DNA of 64,000 bases from Biscogniauxia marginata (taxonomy: Eukaryota > Ascomycota > Sordariomycetes > Xylariales > Xylariaceae): NCBI GenBank assembly GCA_022695795.1, contig MU404145.1, forward strand, positions 106,230 through 170,229. The letters run 5' to 3'. Positions 46,131 to 58,654 of this stretch are shown one piece after another. The notes under the pieces were generated by a model. That model saw only the letters and a list, made by a program, of their open reading frames with translations, was not told the DNA's origin and did no database searches. The position numbers and the translations under genes are program-made. Numbering within the stretch: the first letter of the stretch is position 1; each line of letters opens with the position of its first letter.

Positions 46131-48852
46131 GATGTTGGATGGCGGACTGGGGTGGAGGGTAGCTTGATCACAAGCTGCCGTCAAGGCCGCTATTGCAATT
46201 GAAACTGCGGCAGGATGAATTGATACACACACTAGGTTGGGTAAGATAGACTGGGCGGTGATGCGGAGTGAGGAATAAAGAAAGGCGACGTGTGGCGATG
46301 AGGGGAAAGTAGGTCGTCGTCGTGAGGCAATGTTGTGTTCAATGTTGGTTGCAGTGACGAAAGGTGGGCAGGTCGGTTGATGGTGGGTGACGCGATTCGA
46401 GCACTAGAAAACCACACCAAAGTCGCCTGACCGCGCACCTGCCGCGTCCGAGCTAGAAGCTCCTGGACTGGAATGGTTATGTAATCATTGAGCACACCCC
46501 TCCCGGAGCCACGTGCACGTGCAAGTAGTCTTTCACACCTCTACCTACTCTAACCTAGAGTCTTAGATAAGTAAACCTTCTAGATCCGTGAATACCTACA
46601 TATTAAGCCCTCAACAACTGGCAAACGGAAAGGTAGGTAAGGATTCAATAAGACGAAAACAAATATTAAAGAAGAAATGGATTATCTAATATCGCCACAA
46701 AGCGATATCTAATACTCAAGTAATGCTAGGTAATCACTTGTATTGAATTTATTATCTCTCTAGTTGTTGTTGGTTGTAAGTTGTGTTCTGTCGACCCAGT
46801 AGAGTTGAACTTGACAAAGATCACACCTGTACACTCTTCAACGAAATTTAAGTAATTCTGTTATGAATATTTTATCTTCTTTACTTCCTCTTCTCCAGAC
46901 TATATTATTATACTTATATCGTGTCTAGAGGAATGGACCACGTCACAGGCATTGGCAATTCACATACCGTATTCACTTGGGAAACGGGATCCCTCGGGTC
47001 GCGCTTACATTACAACTGTAACCTAGGCAAGTCTTCTTGGTAATTGGAACAATGAAGAGGTGACGCTCTACTCGTATTCCTACCAAAGTTTGGTGTAGTT
47101 TCATTTGATATATCCCCCCTTCCCCCCCTCACGGGTGCATATTAGCGGCATTCGTAGTATCTTCTCATTGGTAGACGAGAAGATTATGTATACGAGCACC
47201 AAAGTCTTACACGATAGAAGCTAAACGCTTACAACAATTCGAATGGAACGTACTCTATCACAGTTTCTCGCTCGGCATATAATTCTTATAATATATATAT
47301 ATCCATTAGGTGTATATGCTACGTACTCTTGAACATTCGAGCGCTGCCTCGGTGGGGGTTATTGTCCCACGCTATTGTGTTGCACGACTTTGCGCGACTA
47401 TTTTCATGTTGAACAGAAAGGAATTGCATGATCTACAATCTGACGCTTACAAGGTAGTAGATATAGGTCGATTGTGTGCTTACATAGGTAGGTACGGGTG
47501 TATCATGTTAGAAACGTTTGCCGTTGGTACGTTACAGTGTCTTCATGTAAGGTAGACCTTGTATAGGTAATTGTCGACCCTTCTCCCGTCTGGAGGGTCT
47601 CAATTGATCTCAGCTCGCCTGTGGGAAATCTTAACAACAAAGCTTGGCATAAAATGACATCCTTGTCCTGCCTATAGCGACAAATCAATGCTTCCGGATT
47701 GGGAATAACGTGCAAGGCAGGGTTCAACTAAGCTGGGGCCAATACGAATAAGATTCGAGAATTATACGGGATGCCACTGTAGAATGCCGTCTCTCCAGGA
47801 GGGTGGTGCCACAGCCCCGCTCGCTTCCAATATCTGTACCCGTACTTACCGTAACCGTGATTCGTATATAACGAACGGGAGGAACATGTCGCGACTAGCC
47901 GTTGTCTTCGATTTCGACGGTGCGCTTTGTGGCGTTTAGATTGATTCAGAATTGGGTAACATTTGTCGAACCGGTCAGAAATTAACGTACCACGGCGGAA
48001 CCCAGGTACCTACTAATGATTAGTCCCAGTAGCCCGCAATCAAATCAAATGTACGAAGGAGGGTTCAAGCGTTGAAGAAACAAAAAAGAAGAAACTATTT
48101 GAGGATATCCAATTATATTGGGTCGATGACTACCTAGGTAGGTACTAACCCAATAGTGGCATTAATACGTCTTGCGACGACGTCACAGTCGCCCTCGTCG
48201 CGGAGTTAAGCACGTTGAAGGGGCCACTGTAAAGGTGGTTCTGGCCAGCTGCCTGCAAAAGCAGCCTGCGGCCTCTAACCCGTAGTAGCTAAGGCTGTAG
48301 CCACTAGTACAAGGGTAGCTCGGTAGGTACGGCATGCCTAGCAGAGATAAGCTGGCATGGTGGGGGTGTCATTACATGTGTAGGTAACCAACCCGGCCTG
48401 ACGCCTGTTAGCTTCACCTTCTACGAAGAAAATCAATAGAGATCGACCTGAAGACGCCGTTTGGCACGCATTTCTTTCCATTTCTTTCAACCCTTAAGTT
48501 CTTCCGTTTCACACACCTCTCCCTGCTCCCTTCGACTCGCCATGATATTATTCTAATCCGACCCCGAGGCTCTGCCGCTGGAGGTCCTGTTTACCTGTCC
48601 CGTTTACCTGTCACGTATATAATTCTGCTTCCATTCAATACCCAGGCAGACCACTAAACCCCCCATGCATACATGCATACATTGCATGGCGTCGTCACCC
48701 ATCTTCCGTAGACGATAGATTGTCTGCTTTTCCTTTGTTCTTTGTTCGCCCCTCTGTTTGTTCGATGTGTGCCTCCCATTGTGGTGGCCGCCTCTTCGAT
48801 TACCTACCATCTGCTTTCCAACACACTTGACTCTGTTGACGAGTAGTCCATC
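46131..48852. other. Long divergent intergenic region
   Basis: About 2.7 kb between the histone-chaperone and glycosyltransferase starts. It contains a possible HAD-phosphatase-like scrap at 47886-47939, several TAGGTA/CCTAGGTA words (46632, 47487, 48005, 48130, 48322) and a C/T-rich leader before 48853. Otherwise empty. Confidence 0.5.
47886..47939 (+). pseudogene. Possible HAD-hydrolase start fragment
   Basis: An 18-codon frame reading MSRLAVVFDFDGALCGV before a TAG; in the same frame IDSELGNICR follows. VVFDFDGALxxxxxDSE resembles motif I of haloacid-dehalogenase phosphatases (hhhhDxDGTL..S). Nothing further downstream fits the family, so this is at most a relic and may be chance. Confidence 0.2.
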
Positions 48853-50701
48853 ATGATCGTCACGCCGAGTTCCCGTCGACTGCGGGTTTTTGGCGGCATC
48901 AGTATCTTGTTCACTGTCGCCGCCTACATGCACATGCGCGCCCACTGGAGCCAGACGCCGTTTGACTATGCTCGCGACTACTATGAGACCGTCACCAGTT
49001 ACTTCAATGACCCATTATACAACAATACCTTGTACACCGAGGGTAACGAGGACTTTGTTCACCGATACTACAACTCGAGCAGTCCCTGCGCCAATTTCCC
49101 GGATACCGACGGCATACTTCTGGTCATGAAGACGGGCGCGACAGAAGCATTCGACCGCATGCCCACCCACCTACTTACAACCTTGACGTGTCTGCCCGAC
49201 TTCCTGATTTTCTCTGACATGGTACTGTTCCCCGCTGGAGCTGTCCCGTGGGGCACAAGGTAGATCTTGATAAGACTGACTGACCCCTCGTTAGGAACAA
49301 CAAATCGGACCATACCACATATATGATGCCCTGGCCGAGTTCGAAGAGTCCGCCAAGGCCCACAATGACGACTTCGATCTTTACCGCGACCAGAAGGAGT
49401 GCCCTGTGTCGCAAAAGGAGTGCGTGGATGCCAAGGCCGATGGACAAAAGGCATGGCATCTCGATAAGTATAAGTTCCTGCCCATGATGGAACAGACCTG
49501 GAGGATGCGTCCGGGCCGTGACTGGTACATCTTTGCGGAAGCCGACACATACGTTTTTTGGGCGAACATGGTCCAATGGCTCAAGAAAGAGTCGAATTTG
49601 AATCCACGCGAAAAGATCTATCTGGGCAGCCGAAGCTTCATCGGGGCGGTCCCATTTGCGCATGGAGGGTCAGGTTATATACTCAGCGGCACGCTACTCC
49701 GACATCTCATCCAGTATCACCCGGGAGTAGTCAAGCAGTATAACGTCCGGGGAGCCACTGAGTGTTGCGGCGATCTGATGTTAGCCATGGCACTTGAGGA
49801 GTATGAAGGCGTCAAGATGCGACAGGCGTGGCCAATGTTCAATGGGGAGAAACCGAGCACCCTGCCCTATGGCCAAAACCACTGGTGTGAACCGATACTT
49901 ACGATGCATCACATGAATGCCGAAGAGATTAGCAACGTGTGGCAATTTGAACAGACACGGAAGACTGATGTGAGTGGACCTCGTGGTTAACGTGCTCCTC
50001 ACCCACTTTTATTTGTTATGGGGCCGTCCGATCCGAACTTCTCGTAACAGACTGGACGCTTGGACGAAACCGGGGATATCAGAGCTGACTCAGTTTGACA
50101 GCGCACCATCCTCATCAAAGACTTGTACGATAGCCTCATCGCGCCGAAGATGCAAGTCTCGCGCGAGAATTGGGACAATCTTTCTGATGACGTTTGCTAC
50201 ATCAACCCAGATCCGGCAGCTCAGATGTCAGCAGAAGGCCAACTTCGTGATCGTCAGAAGAAGGAGGATGAAATGAATGAAGTTGAGAAGGAGGCATGGA
50301 AATCATGGGAAAACTGCGCCAAGGTGTGCGCGTCGGAAGATATTCCCGATGAAGACGAATGGGACGAACATCAGGTCACAGCTCGCCAAGACGAGAGTGC
50401 GGCGGCCGCGAATAACATCGAGGACGACGAAGATACCGCCCAGAGCAAAGTCGCGGCACGAGAGGCGTGGAAGACGTCGCTGACAGAGAAAAGGCGCAAC
50501 CGGTCCTGTTTCCAGTACCGTTGGCATGAAGAAGTATGCTGTACAGCCAAGAGCTTTAAGCTCGGATCGCCCAAGCCCGCACCCCCTGACGACAATCACC
50601 GGGCAAGGTGGATGAGCGGCTGGTACTTAAAGGGGATCAGCGATTGGATAGATGCGATGGGCGAGTGCAAAGAACCGGCTTGGAAGATACCGGAGCTGTG
50701 A
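48853..50701 (+). CDS. GT31-like fungal type II membrane glycosyltransferase
   Basis: Three exons, 48853-49221, 49295-49969 and 50102-50701, 547 residues, phase 0 at both joints. The N-terminus has a short cytosolic tail and a signal anchor (about 10-27), so it is probably a Golgi lumenal enzyme. Family features: DGILLVMKTGATEAFDRMP (start of the nucleotide-sugar domain), LPDFLIFSDM, KYKFLPMMEQTW, RDWYIFAEADTYVFWANM with E205-A-D207 in the place of the metal-binding DxD, IYLGSRSFIGAVPFAHGGSG, and ATECCGDLMLAMAL. The region beyond 345 contains a long Glu/Asp/Lys-rich insert and a Cys-containing tail (NRSCFQYRWHEEVCC). Fungal members of this group are annotated as family 31 glycosyltransferases with unknown acceptor. 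Confidence 0.85.
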
Positions 50702-52963
50702 GTTTCCATAAGCGCGAAGGAGGAGGAGGCCTAGTATCGGGTAATGAATTATGAGACCATCGGAATCCCAGGAGAAATATATTGACGGCAGTGCTATAAA
50801 CCTGTTAGAGAAGGCTTTGGGGTTTTTAAAAGGGGGTCCGGGCCGGTGCGCTTCACGCACGAATAGATTGAGGCGCCGAAGGTTTCTTTTTCTGGGGCAA
50901 CATTTTATCGGCAGCATTATATGGCGTTTTAGGAGTCCTTGTAAAACGTATAAAGGAATTGCTGAACTAAATAACATTGTGGAGTATCCAAAGATGGCCT
51001 TGGGATGGTGCCCCTTGCCAAAGCGTGCCTAGTTGTCAACACTAGACCTCTTCATATTTCCATACTACTTGATAGGCCATCTGAGGCTGAATAAAACATT
51101 TTTGACACCGAATAAGTTGGGTCACAGGGGTATCGAGAGAAAAGTGGCAAGGTGATTGGCTGCCTGATCGCCAGGACTTGAAGTAACACCATATAAATGG
51201 GTGTAGGTCATGGATGATATCCTTCAGGGCGGCGAGAAAAGCGAGTAGGGGAATCATACGCGACGAAGGCGAGACATTGTTTATATGATTTTACCTAGGC
51301 CGATAAAAAGGCAGTAAGAAAAGGAAAGGAAAGGAACATAAAAAGAGAGAGGGTACCTAGTTATGTTTAAATGTCATCCTTATAAAGTGTGTTACAATCT
51401 TATTTTCTGCCGCTGTCGCCGCCGCCGCCGCACCTATATAGTTAGTTAACCTTGGTAGCATCGAAAATAAGCACAGCGTAGGATTCCTTCATTTCTCGGC
51501 GTCGGCAGTTGATTACTCTAGGTTGATTAGATTCTTTTTTAGTAATATAACACTATAAAGCACGTGAAAGGTCTGGAACGAAGCTGTCCTTCCTTTTATT
51601 TTAATTTTTTTTTTAATTGTGAGGCTTTAACAGGTAGGTACCTAGTTAAATCAATTGGAAATATTTACTTTTTATTGATATAAGCGTGTGAAGGATGGAG
51701 GGCAACTCTAGCCTTAGGTAGCTAACGAAACTTTTGAATTTAAGGCCTTGTCCATATATACATCTCACCCTTGGAATAATGTTAGCGTTCTCGTCACCGA
51801 GTTAACTTATTATATTAAAAGGTTAACTAGGTTGCTATGTATTATATATATAAGGCCGGTCTTGGCGAAGCAAATTGAGTCGTAGGTTGTTAGGCATCTT
51901 AATAAGGTTTTTATGTATTGTTGTATTGTTTGGTTCGGCACGTTCCGGACGGTTCGGATACCCTGCCAAATTAGGCGGGCTTGAGGGGAGGGGACAGGTT
52001 GGGGTACATACACACTCTTCATGGGGGTTGGTGGAGGTGGAGGTGGAAGTGGGGGAGCCGGCGCTAGTACGTACATACGTACGTAAAATGCGTCGGGGAA
52101 TTAATTAGCCTGGAATGAGGAGGAAGAAGTAGGTGTTACATCCTGGAGATGTGTATTAAGCTTTACATGACACTGTGATAGTATCAAATATATATAGTTT
52201 TTCGGCGACTATTTTAATATCTCTTAACTAGTTGTTCGAAACTGTGTTCAAGGAATTATAATGTTTGTATGCCTCGATGGACAAGAGACAAAAACACACC
52301 ATCACTAAATAGGGGTTAAACGAATAGCAGGTTAACAATGGGCAGCTATAGATTGCCATAGGAAAGAAGAAAAGAAACCTTGCGAAAAACTAAGACACTG
52401 ATGTTTTATTTTAAAGTTCGATCCTTGGCAGGAGGTCTCCAGTGAAATTATAATACATGAACGGCGCCGATTGGATCTTGTATTTCTCAACACAACCTAA
52501 TATCTGTGCCTAGGATAAACGCCATCTTCTTCTCAGGGGTATACTTCGCGTCTTTAACACTCCTACACTATTAAGCTGTAACTTCATGATCGTGAAACAT
52601 AGGCTAACCCACTACCGAGTCCGTGTTGCTTGGATACGCACTTACAGGCAAAGGATCGTGCGTGCAACATTATCCAATTAGATAAGCCATTGCACGTTTA
52701 GATTCCCTGATTGGACTCTCGGAATTACCGAGCAAATTCTCCCCGCAAACACGGAATTGTCGGCTGTAGCAGGCGGCATGTAACCTTTATCCACACAAGC
52801 TCCGATGATGACTTGGTAACATCTGGGGTCGGGTGCGCGTTTGTCCAGAGCTCTGACGAGTGCCGAGATTGGCCATCTCTTGTGGTTGCTCTTTATATAG
52901 TCTCAACTCCCTCGAATGACCTTGTGACGAGTGGCCGGCCGATTAGGTATGGTATCATTATAC
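50702..52963. other. Intergenic region upstream of the FAD monooxygenase
   Basis: About 2.3 kb, A+T-rich in 51300-51900, with GCC trinucleotides near 51412-51432. A TATA-like TTTATATAG lies at 52892-52900, about 65-80 bp before the candidate start codons of the monooxygenase. No gene supported; an open frame from 52711 runs through this TATA box and is probably not translated. Confidence 0.5.
52892..52900 (+). promoter_or_regulatory. TATA-like box of the FAD monooxygenase
   Basis: TTTATATAG placed 64 bp before the ATG at 52964 and 78 bp before the ATG at 52978, suitable for a short leader. Confidence 0.4.
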
Positions 52964-54696
52964 ATGCGTGTACCAGGATGGTAGGTGCTCCTGTCAGCAG
53001 CGTGTTCCGAGGCTAGGAGGCTAATAGCCGCGCGAAGGCTGAACTACATCGCAAAAGCCCCGTTCGACTAGACATTATCGTCGTCGGTGCGGGATTAAGC
53101 GGGCTCGCGACGGCCATCGCGACTTCGCTGTCGGGTCACCACGTGACTGTCTTTGAGTCCGCCAAAGAGCTACATGAGGTGAGTGGAGAGGGTCTAAGAG
53201 GGTACTTCTAATAGAAGCGGCAAATTGATGTTGATGTACACATAAAGATCGGAGCCGGGCTCCAGGTGACCCCAAATGCTACACGTATCCTGAAACAATG
53301 GGAATTACCAGACCGACTGTGGGCTTCCGCAGCCGAGCCGACTTCTGTAGTGGTCCACAGATATTCCGGAAGGGTCCTGGCGAGGGAGGACAATTTCGAT
53401 AAGAACATCCGCAAAAAATACCAATCGCCGTTCCTGGACCTGCACCGAGTCGATCTGCATTCTGCACTGTACGAAAAGGCGAAGGAGTTGGGAGTGGAGT
53501 TCCACCTGGGGGAGTCGGTTAACACGATCGATTTCGAGAAATCAGAGGTCACGTGTCTATCTGGCCTAAAGGGGCATGCCGACCTCATCGTGGCAGCAGA
53601 CGGTCTATGGTCACGCTGTCGGGCGTGTTATCTGAACAGGATCGACCCACCGTTACCGACGGGAGATCTAGCGTATCGCGTTGTTCTCGAGCTCGACGAC
53701 ATTACAGATCCAGAGCTGAGGCACTGGGTTGAGAATCCGACCTGCCATTTCTGGATTGGACCGTACGCTCACGCAGCGGGGTACTCTGTGAGGGCTGGCA
53801 AGATGTACAACATCGTGCTGTTAGTCCCGGACGACCTCCCGGATGGGGTCAGCAAGCAGTCAGGCTCGATTATGGAGATGAAGGCGCTGTTCGAAGGCTG
53901 GGATCCCATTCTGACACGGTTCTTGAACCTAGTGAGTGGAGTCAAGAAATGGAAACTCATGCATAGTATGGACCCCAAATCGATGGTGGAAACTCGCCTT
54001 CCTTTTCCTTTCGTCGAAATTAATTCCTCATACTGACCTATACGGCTGCTTGTAGGAGATGAACTAGACTCGTGGGTGAATGACAAAGCGAACTTAGTTT
54101 TCGTGTAAGTAATCTTTCTATTCGAGTGGAATTGTCAGATAATGAATGGGCCTAGCTAACAGTTCTTCGCAGCGGGGATTCATGCCACCCGATGTTGCCT
54201 TACCTTGCACAAGGAGCGAACTCGGCCATCGAAGACGGCGCGGTCCTGGGCCACTTATTGGGCCATATGAAGTCGAAAGACCAACTACCGAAGGCTTTAA
54301 GGATGTACGAGACGCTCCGTAAAGCTAGAGGAGAAGCTATTGTTAAGGAAACGTTCAAGCAAGTAAGTCTAAGGCCCAAATTGCACCCCAGGAACCTATG
54401 GCGAAGCTTTGGCGTATTGGAAGGCTCGACTAACCCACGTAATTCTCATGTAGCGAGAATCATTCCACATGCCCGACGGCCCCGAACAAGAGGCTCGCGA
54501 CAAGATCTTCCAGTCTCAACTTGAAGGGGGCAAAGTGGAGGGGCCATTCCCTAGCAGATGGACGTGTCCTCAAGTCCAGCCCTGGCTCTACGGATACGAT
54601 GCCTATAAGGAGGTGGAGGACGCCGTTCTGGAAAGCCCATTTCCACCCGCAGAGACCAATGGCGGGAAGAATGGGGCTACTACATCATCTATATGA
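52964..54696 (+). CDS. FAD-dependent monooxygenase, salicylate-hydroxylase-like
   Basis: Group A flavoprotein monooxygenase (PHBH fold), expected to hydroxylate an aromatic substrate using NAD(P)H and O2. Exons: first exon, 53028-53178, 53248-53965, 54056-54104, 54173-54362 and 54454-54696, about 455 residues. Motifs: LDIIVVGAGLSGLATAIA (GxGxxG, about 26-31) with VTVFE; IGAGLQVTPNATRILKQWEL; HRVDLHSALYEKAKELG; HADLIVAADGLWSRCR (DG motif); KWKLMHRDELDSWV across the 53965/54056 joint; and VFVGDSCHPMLPYLAQGANS with SAIEDGAVL (GD motif, about 313). The core is complete. The start is unclear: ATG 52964 needs a 47-nt intron (52981-53027), ATG 52978 needs a 36-nt intron that removes the in-frame TAG at 53014-53016, and otherwise that TAG truncates the gene. 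No other pathway genes adjoin it. Confidence 0.83.
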
Positions 54697-56574
54697 CGGG
54701 CACAGGACATAGATATATATACATCGGCCGGATGGGTTTTCTATGTGTCATGGAGGACTAATATAGCAAAAAGATTCATGTGATGAGATAGGTCTTGTCT
54801 TTTTAATATGTTCTGTTGTAGATATTGCCATCTCACTGTATGATTATAGTCTATGGAATGGTTTACTATGAAACTTTGCTCCCACTTGTATATATAAACA
54901 GATGACGGGTTAAAGTTCTCTATATATCTGTATGCTTGATCTTTGTCCACGCAAGTTGTGTCAGATTTTTCTTTTGTAGCAGGGTGGACTGTCGGCATTA
55001 AGATGACTGCATACCATACATTGCACAGCTAACATCATGCTGCATTGTCCAGCCTGCGTCTGTCGATGACGTCTATATCTCACATATCTCAGTGTGAATA
55101 AACACTCCCCGTGAGGCAATAATTAGGAATAGTGCAAAGCAAACTGAAACTGAGGGGACTATAGGGTCACTAATGGGCTGAGAATAATCGATAGGCAGCT
55201 CTTCGGGGCCTCCGGGAGCAAGGGTAATGCGCTATTAATCTTGATAAGGGATGACAAGAGGGATAACTATGATGCATGCCTCTATTGCCACTTGATAATA
55301 ACCGGAACTTGAACCCAGATCAGTCACAACAGCAAAATACTCGCAACTTTTAGATTGGAGTACTTATTTTAAAGAATAAAGATACTGGTAGTCTCGGGTT
55401 GAAGTGCTAGAGGAATATCCCTTTGTTACCGAGAGTTCTCAGTTTAGAGATAAGTCTGTTAGAAGTCTAGGGGATGATCTAATAATATATATGTATTCTT
55501 ACTGCCTATGTAAAAGAAGTCAGCAACGGGGGTGTTCATCTAGCATATTGTATTACCGATGTTATCATAAAAGTGCAAACCGCAGTGTTATTGCTTACAC
55601 AGTAGGGAATATGTCACACGGACAAGCGCTGCCAAGCCTGCCAAGGAACGTTGGTCATGAGCCTCATTATTATAGGCTAGCGATAAGGACATAGGATGCA
55701 ATGATACCAACCTGCAGTTGGAGGTAGTTGCCTCAGGACAACAATTACGTGTATAAATAGGTGTTGAATTCCTGACTGAGGTCAAGAAGAAACTTAGACT
55801 CCTAAGTCCTTGAAGACCAAAGAGAATTATTAGTTGAATACGAATCTCAGTTCCAAGCCCAGTAACCCTTGTCACAGAATACGCATGTGATAATGCGCAT
55901 GTAGTTACACGACAGGTATCTATAATATATCTACAGCAAACACTATTGCTGTAATGAAAGTGAAAGGGGAGGAAGTTAGGCTATGAGCCTCATTCTTCTA
56001 ATAGCCCCGATGGATATCCAGTTGCGTGACGAAGCCCTTATTTTTTCAAATATCAAGACTACAGTCAGCAGCATTATTACTTTCCTATTATGCCCCAAGC
56101 ACTCAGCCATCGCATTACATATGAATAATTATGGCTAAATGACAGACAAGAGTGCAGCACCCAAGTCGGATCAAGCACAAATGTATCACCAAAATTTCTT
56201 TGTAAGACTTGGACTTCTACTCCTTCTCACTGGGATCGGCCATTTAGCGTCTTCAATAGGTACCTCTCGTGCCATGTTAGGATACTGGTATTTGGACTGG
56301 CCAGTACTCATTGCAACGTCTTCCATAACAGCTTTCATAGACGGTACAATGTTTCACTTATAACTTGATTATGATCCATTAGAGTTTGAAAGAGATACGT
56401 TGGATGCTAACCCCTGATGAGGAAATTAGTCTACGACAAATATCGAGATATACCAAAACCAGACTGGCCTTCTCCTATAATAGAATCCCTTTGGAATGTC
56501 TGCGCTATCATGATAATCAAGTCTATACAACCATTGGCCTAATTTCGCATACCAAATGCATATTATATTCCCAA
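54697..56574. other. Intergenic region with possible gene relic
   Basis: About 1.9 kb between the monooxygenase and the ZIP stop. A plus-strand open frame at 56139-56363 is listed separately. The remaining sequence is moderately A+T-rich with no recognised feature. Confidence 0.45.
56139..56540 (+). pseudogene. Unrecognised hydrophobic reading-frame relic
   Basis: A 74-codon frame (56139-56363) with a hydrophobic core (VRLGLLLLLTGIGHLA, then YWYLDWPVLIATSSITAF). Protein-like pieces continue in shifted frames after it: YDPLEFERDTLDANP just downstream, and PDWPSPIIESLWNVCAIMII near 56460-56520, but stops and frame changes separate them. This could be a decayed or multi-intron gene. I do not recognise a family and cannot build a consistent splice model. 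Confidence 0.25.
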
Positions 56575-58400
56575 TTATGCCCAATTACCGAGAAAGCTCA
56601 TCAACGCCATACCAGCCACCAGCCCAACACCCCCCATTGTTGTCACCAGAAGCCCAGCATTCGCCAACTCGCCTCCAGACGTCCAATCCCCAGCCCACAT
56701 CTCCACTACACCAACCCACACGAGAATACCAGCAGAAAATGCGTCAAGAGTTCCGATGGCCACGATAGTGCTGGGATCATTGCCATTGAATCGGTGCAAG
56801 ACACCGACACCGATAGCCATGCCGATCGGCGTGGTGATGGCGAATGCGCCAGCCATGATAAGCTTCTTGGTCGTAGATAAGGATTTCCTATCTTCTTCCA
56901 CTTTATCTGATGATAGACTACTGCTGACTGTGGGCGATTCCGTAGTAGGCTTCGGTGCTTGTGTAGTCTCCGATGAAACATGACTCGCTGCGGTATCTCC
57001 ACCGGCGATCGTTGATCCCATGGAGGCAATTCGGGTACCGAGAGCTATGCCTTCGAACGCTTGGTGGAATACGATCACGACGAAGAGAGTTATAAAGACA
57101 CTGTCTCCAGCAACAACAAGAGTAAGTCCAACCACTGCAGTCAGTGTCAGCTTGTCTTCACAACGACATGGACTTGAATCTTCAAGGATTCGAAGTTATA
57201 GCTGAGCTTACAAATTGAATGAAAGATGATACCCGCTTCTAGGATCATAACGCTCACAACCTCATCGCTATACTGGAACCTCGTCAAGAACCTTCGGGCA
57301 AGACGATGGCTTGCGTGTTCAACTAAGAATGCGACAAAAAGTCCGGCCATGAGGATGGCAGATGTTGTTGCCTCGTAGCCAATCTCACCAAGACATTCAT
57401 TAGTGAACATTAGGTAGGCGTGTGTGTATAGCTAATCGTCAAAAGCCACTTTGATAAGTTAACGATCTTATTAAGAGGTTTGGTAAATACTCACGTGAAC
57501 GAATGCTGTCGCGATGATAACTCCGGTACCGAATTGCTTCAGTACGATAAACACACCGTGAAGCTTTGCAGGCAATATTGGCTTCAGAAGGATTGGTCCT
57601 ACAGCCCCTAAAATAGTTAATGAGTTAACTATTCGCGACTTTCAATGTCATATGTATCATACCAATGAGACTCGTAACTAGCACGACAAATAAAAGTCCG
57701 ATTCTAAGGAGGATATTATAATCTCTATCTCGTCGCGAGCACTCAATGTTGGTGCTGCTCTCGCTCGCGTCTCCAACACAGTGCCTTTTAAAAAGGTTAT
57801 TCAATGTGTCATTCTAAGGAAGTTGAGACAAAAATAAAGCCTTACTCAACGCCAGCATGAAAGTGGCATTTCTGCTCTTCAGAAGACTCTTCCCCGGTAT
57901 GATTGTGTTCCTCTCCATCATGAGATTCCTCATTTCTAAGTCCGACAACCTCGACGTCCAATCCATCCGGACCCACGCAAAATCTGATACCGTTAGAAGA
58001 TAACTGAAAGAGTGTAAGTTTGGGGTCCACTTACGATTCATCACCGTGCGTATGGCAGTCCGTATAGGTTGCCGGAAGATCGTTCGTCACCGTCGCAGGT
58101 ATGATAACCTGAAGCTCCGTTGTACCATAAGAACAGAATCTAACCGCTGTCAGCTCTGGTTGTTCCTCTCAATGATACTATCCGGCCAACGGTAACTCAC
58201 ACTGAAGAACCATGAAGGTGGCAATCCGAGACGGCAGTAAAGCTTTCCGTTGCACGAGTGGCAAAAACCAGTGGTGATGTGGTGACTAGACTTCCCTGGA
58301 CTCTTGGGGAAATATATGATCCTGTTACGCCATCAGGAGCATTAGTTGAGAGCCACCATATCAATATCGATGGCACCGACGAGATCCAATGACTACCCAT
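56575..58400 (-). CDS. ZIP-family zinc transporter (Zrt-type)
   Basis: Plasma-membrane or vacuolar zinc importer of the ZIP (SLC39) family. Seven exons on the minus strand: 58201-58400, 58035-58139, 57846-57983, 57663-57784, 57495-57607, 57212-57431 and 56575-57134; all GT-AG with matching phase, 485 residues. A leader-like hydrophobic start (MGSHWISSVPSILIWWLS) precedes an N-terminal region with two Cys/His motifs, DCHLHGSSVFC and DCHTHGDESFC, and a His/Glu-rich stretch (EEHNHTGEESSEEQKCHFHAG). The ZIP core shows VLVTSLIGAVGPI, FGTGVIIATAFVHLYTHA, LMFTNECLGE, the transmembrane-4 metal site HSILVGLTLV (H296), and the TM5 site HQAFEGIALG (H322, E326). Between them and the last helices lies a Ser/Thr-rich loop. 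An upstream ATG at 58523 is in frame but less likely. Same strand as, and downstream of, the His-triad protein gene. Confidence 0.92.
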
Positions 58401-58614
58401 TTTGAAATAATTCGATCTTAATGATCTCATGAACAATAATGAATGCGAACAGAGTAATATATTGAAACTACCAAACGTCCCCGGGTAGCAATTCTCCTTG
58501 CGTAGGCTGAAGTGGGAAGTCACTAGTTTATTGTAAATTGTGTAAAATATAGAAAGTAGTTTCTATAGAAGAACCTCCCTCGGTAATCCAGCGGCTGCAT
58601 GGTTACATTCGGGC

Positions 58615-58654
58615 ACCTTGCCTCGACTTCCAGGCTCCCAATGGCCATCAAGGT
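58615..58654 (-). promoter_or_regulatory. Inverted pair of CAAGGT zinc-response-like half-sites
   Basis: ACCTTG at 58615-58620 and CAAGGT at 58649-58654, 215-254 bp upstream of the ZIP start codon. The word is one arm of the Zap1 zinc-response element (ACCTTNAAGGT), and related factors regulate zinc transporters in filamentous fungi. Binding here is inferred. Confidence 0.4.

Noticed and set aside
46131..46232. Upstream ATG for the histone chaperone (34 extra residues)
   Set aside because: Poorer context and no likeness; the 46130 ATG fits better.
52711..53016. 101-codon frame before the monooxygenase
   Set aside because: It spans the TATA-like box and has no protein likeness; only its last codons might belong to the gene.
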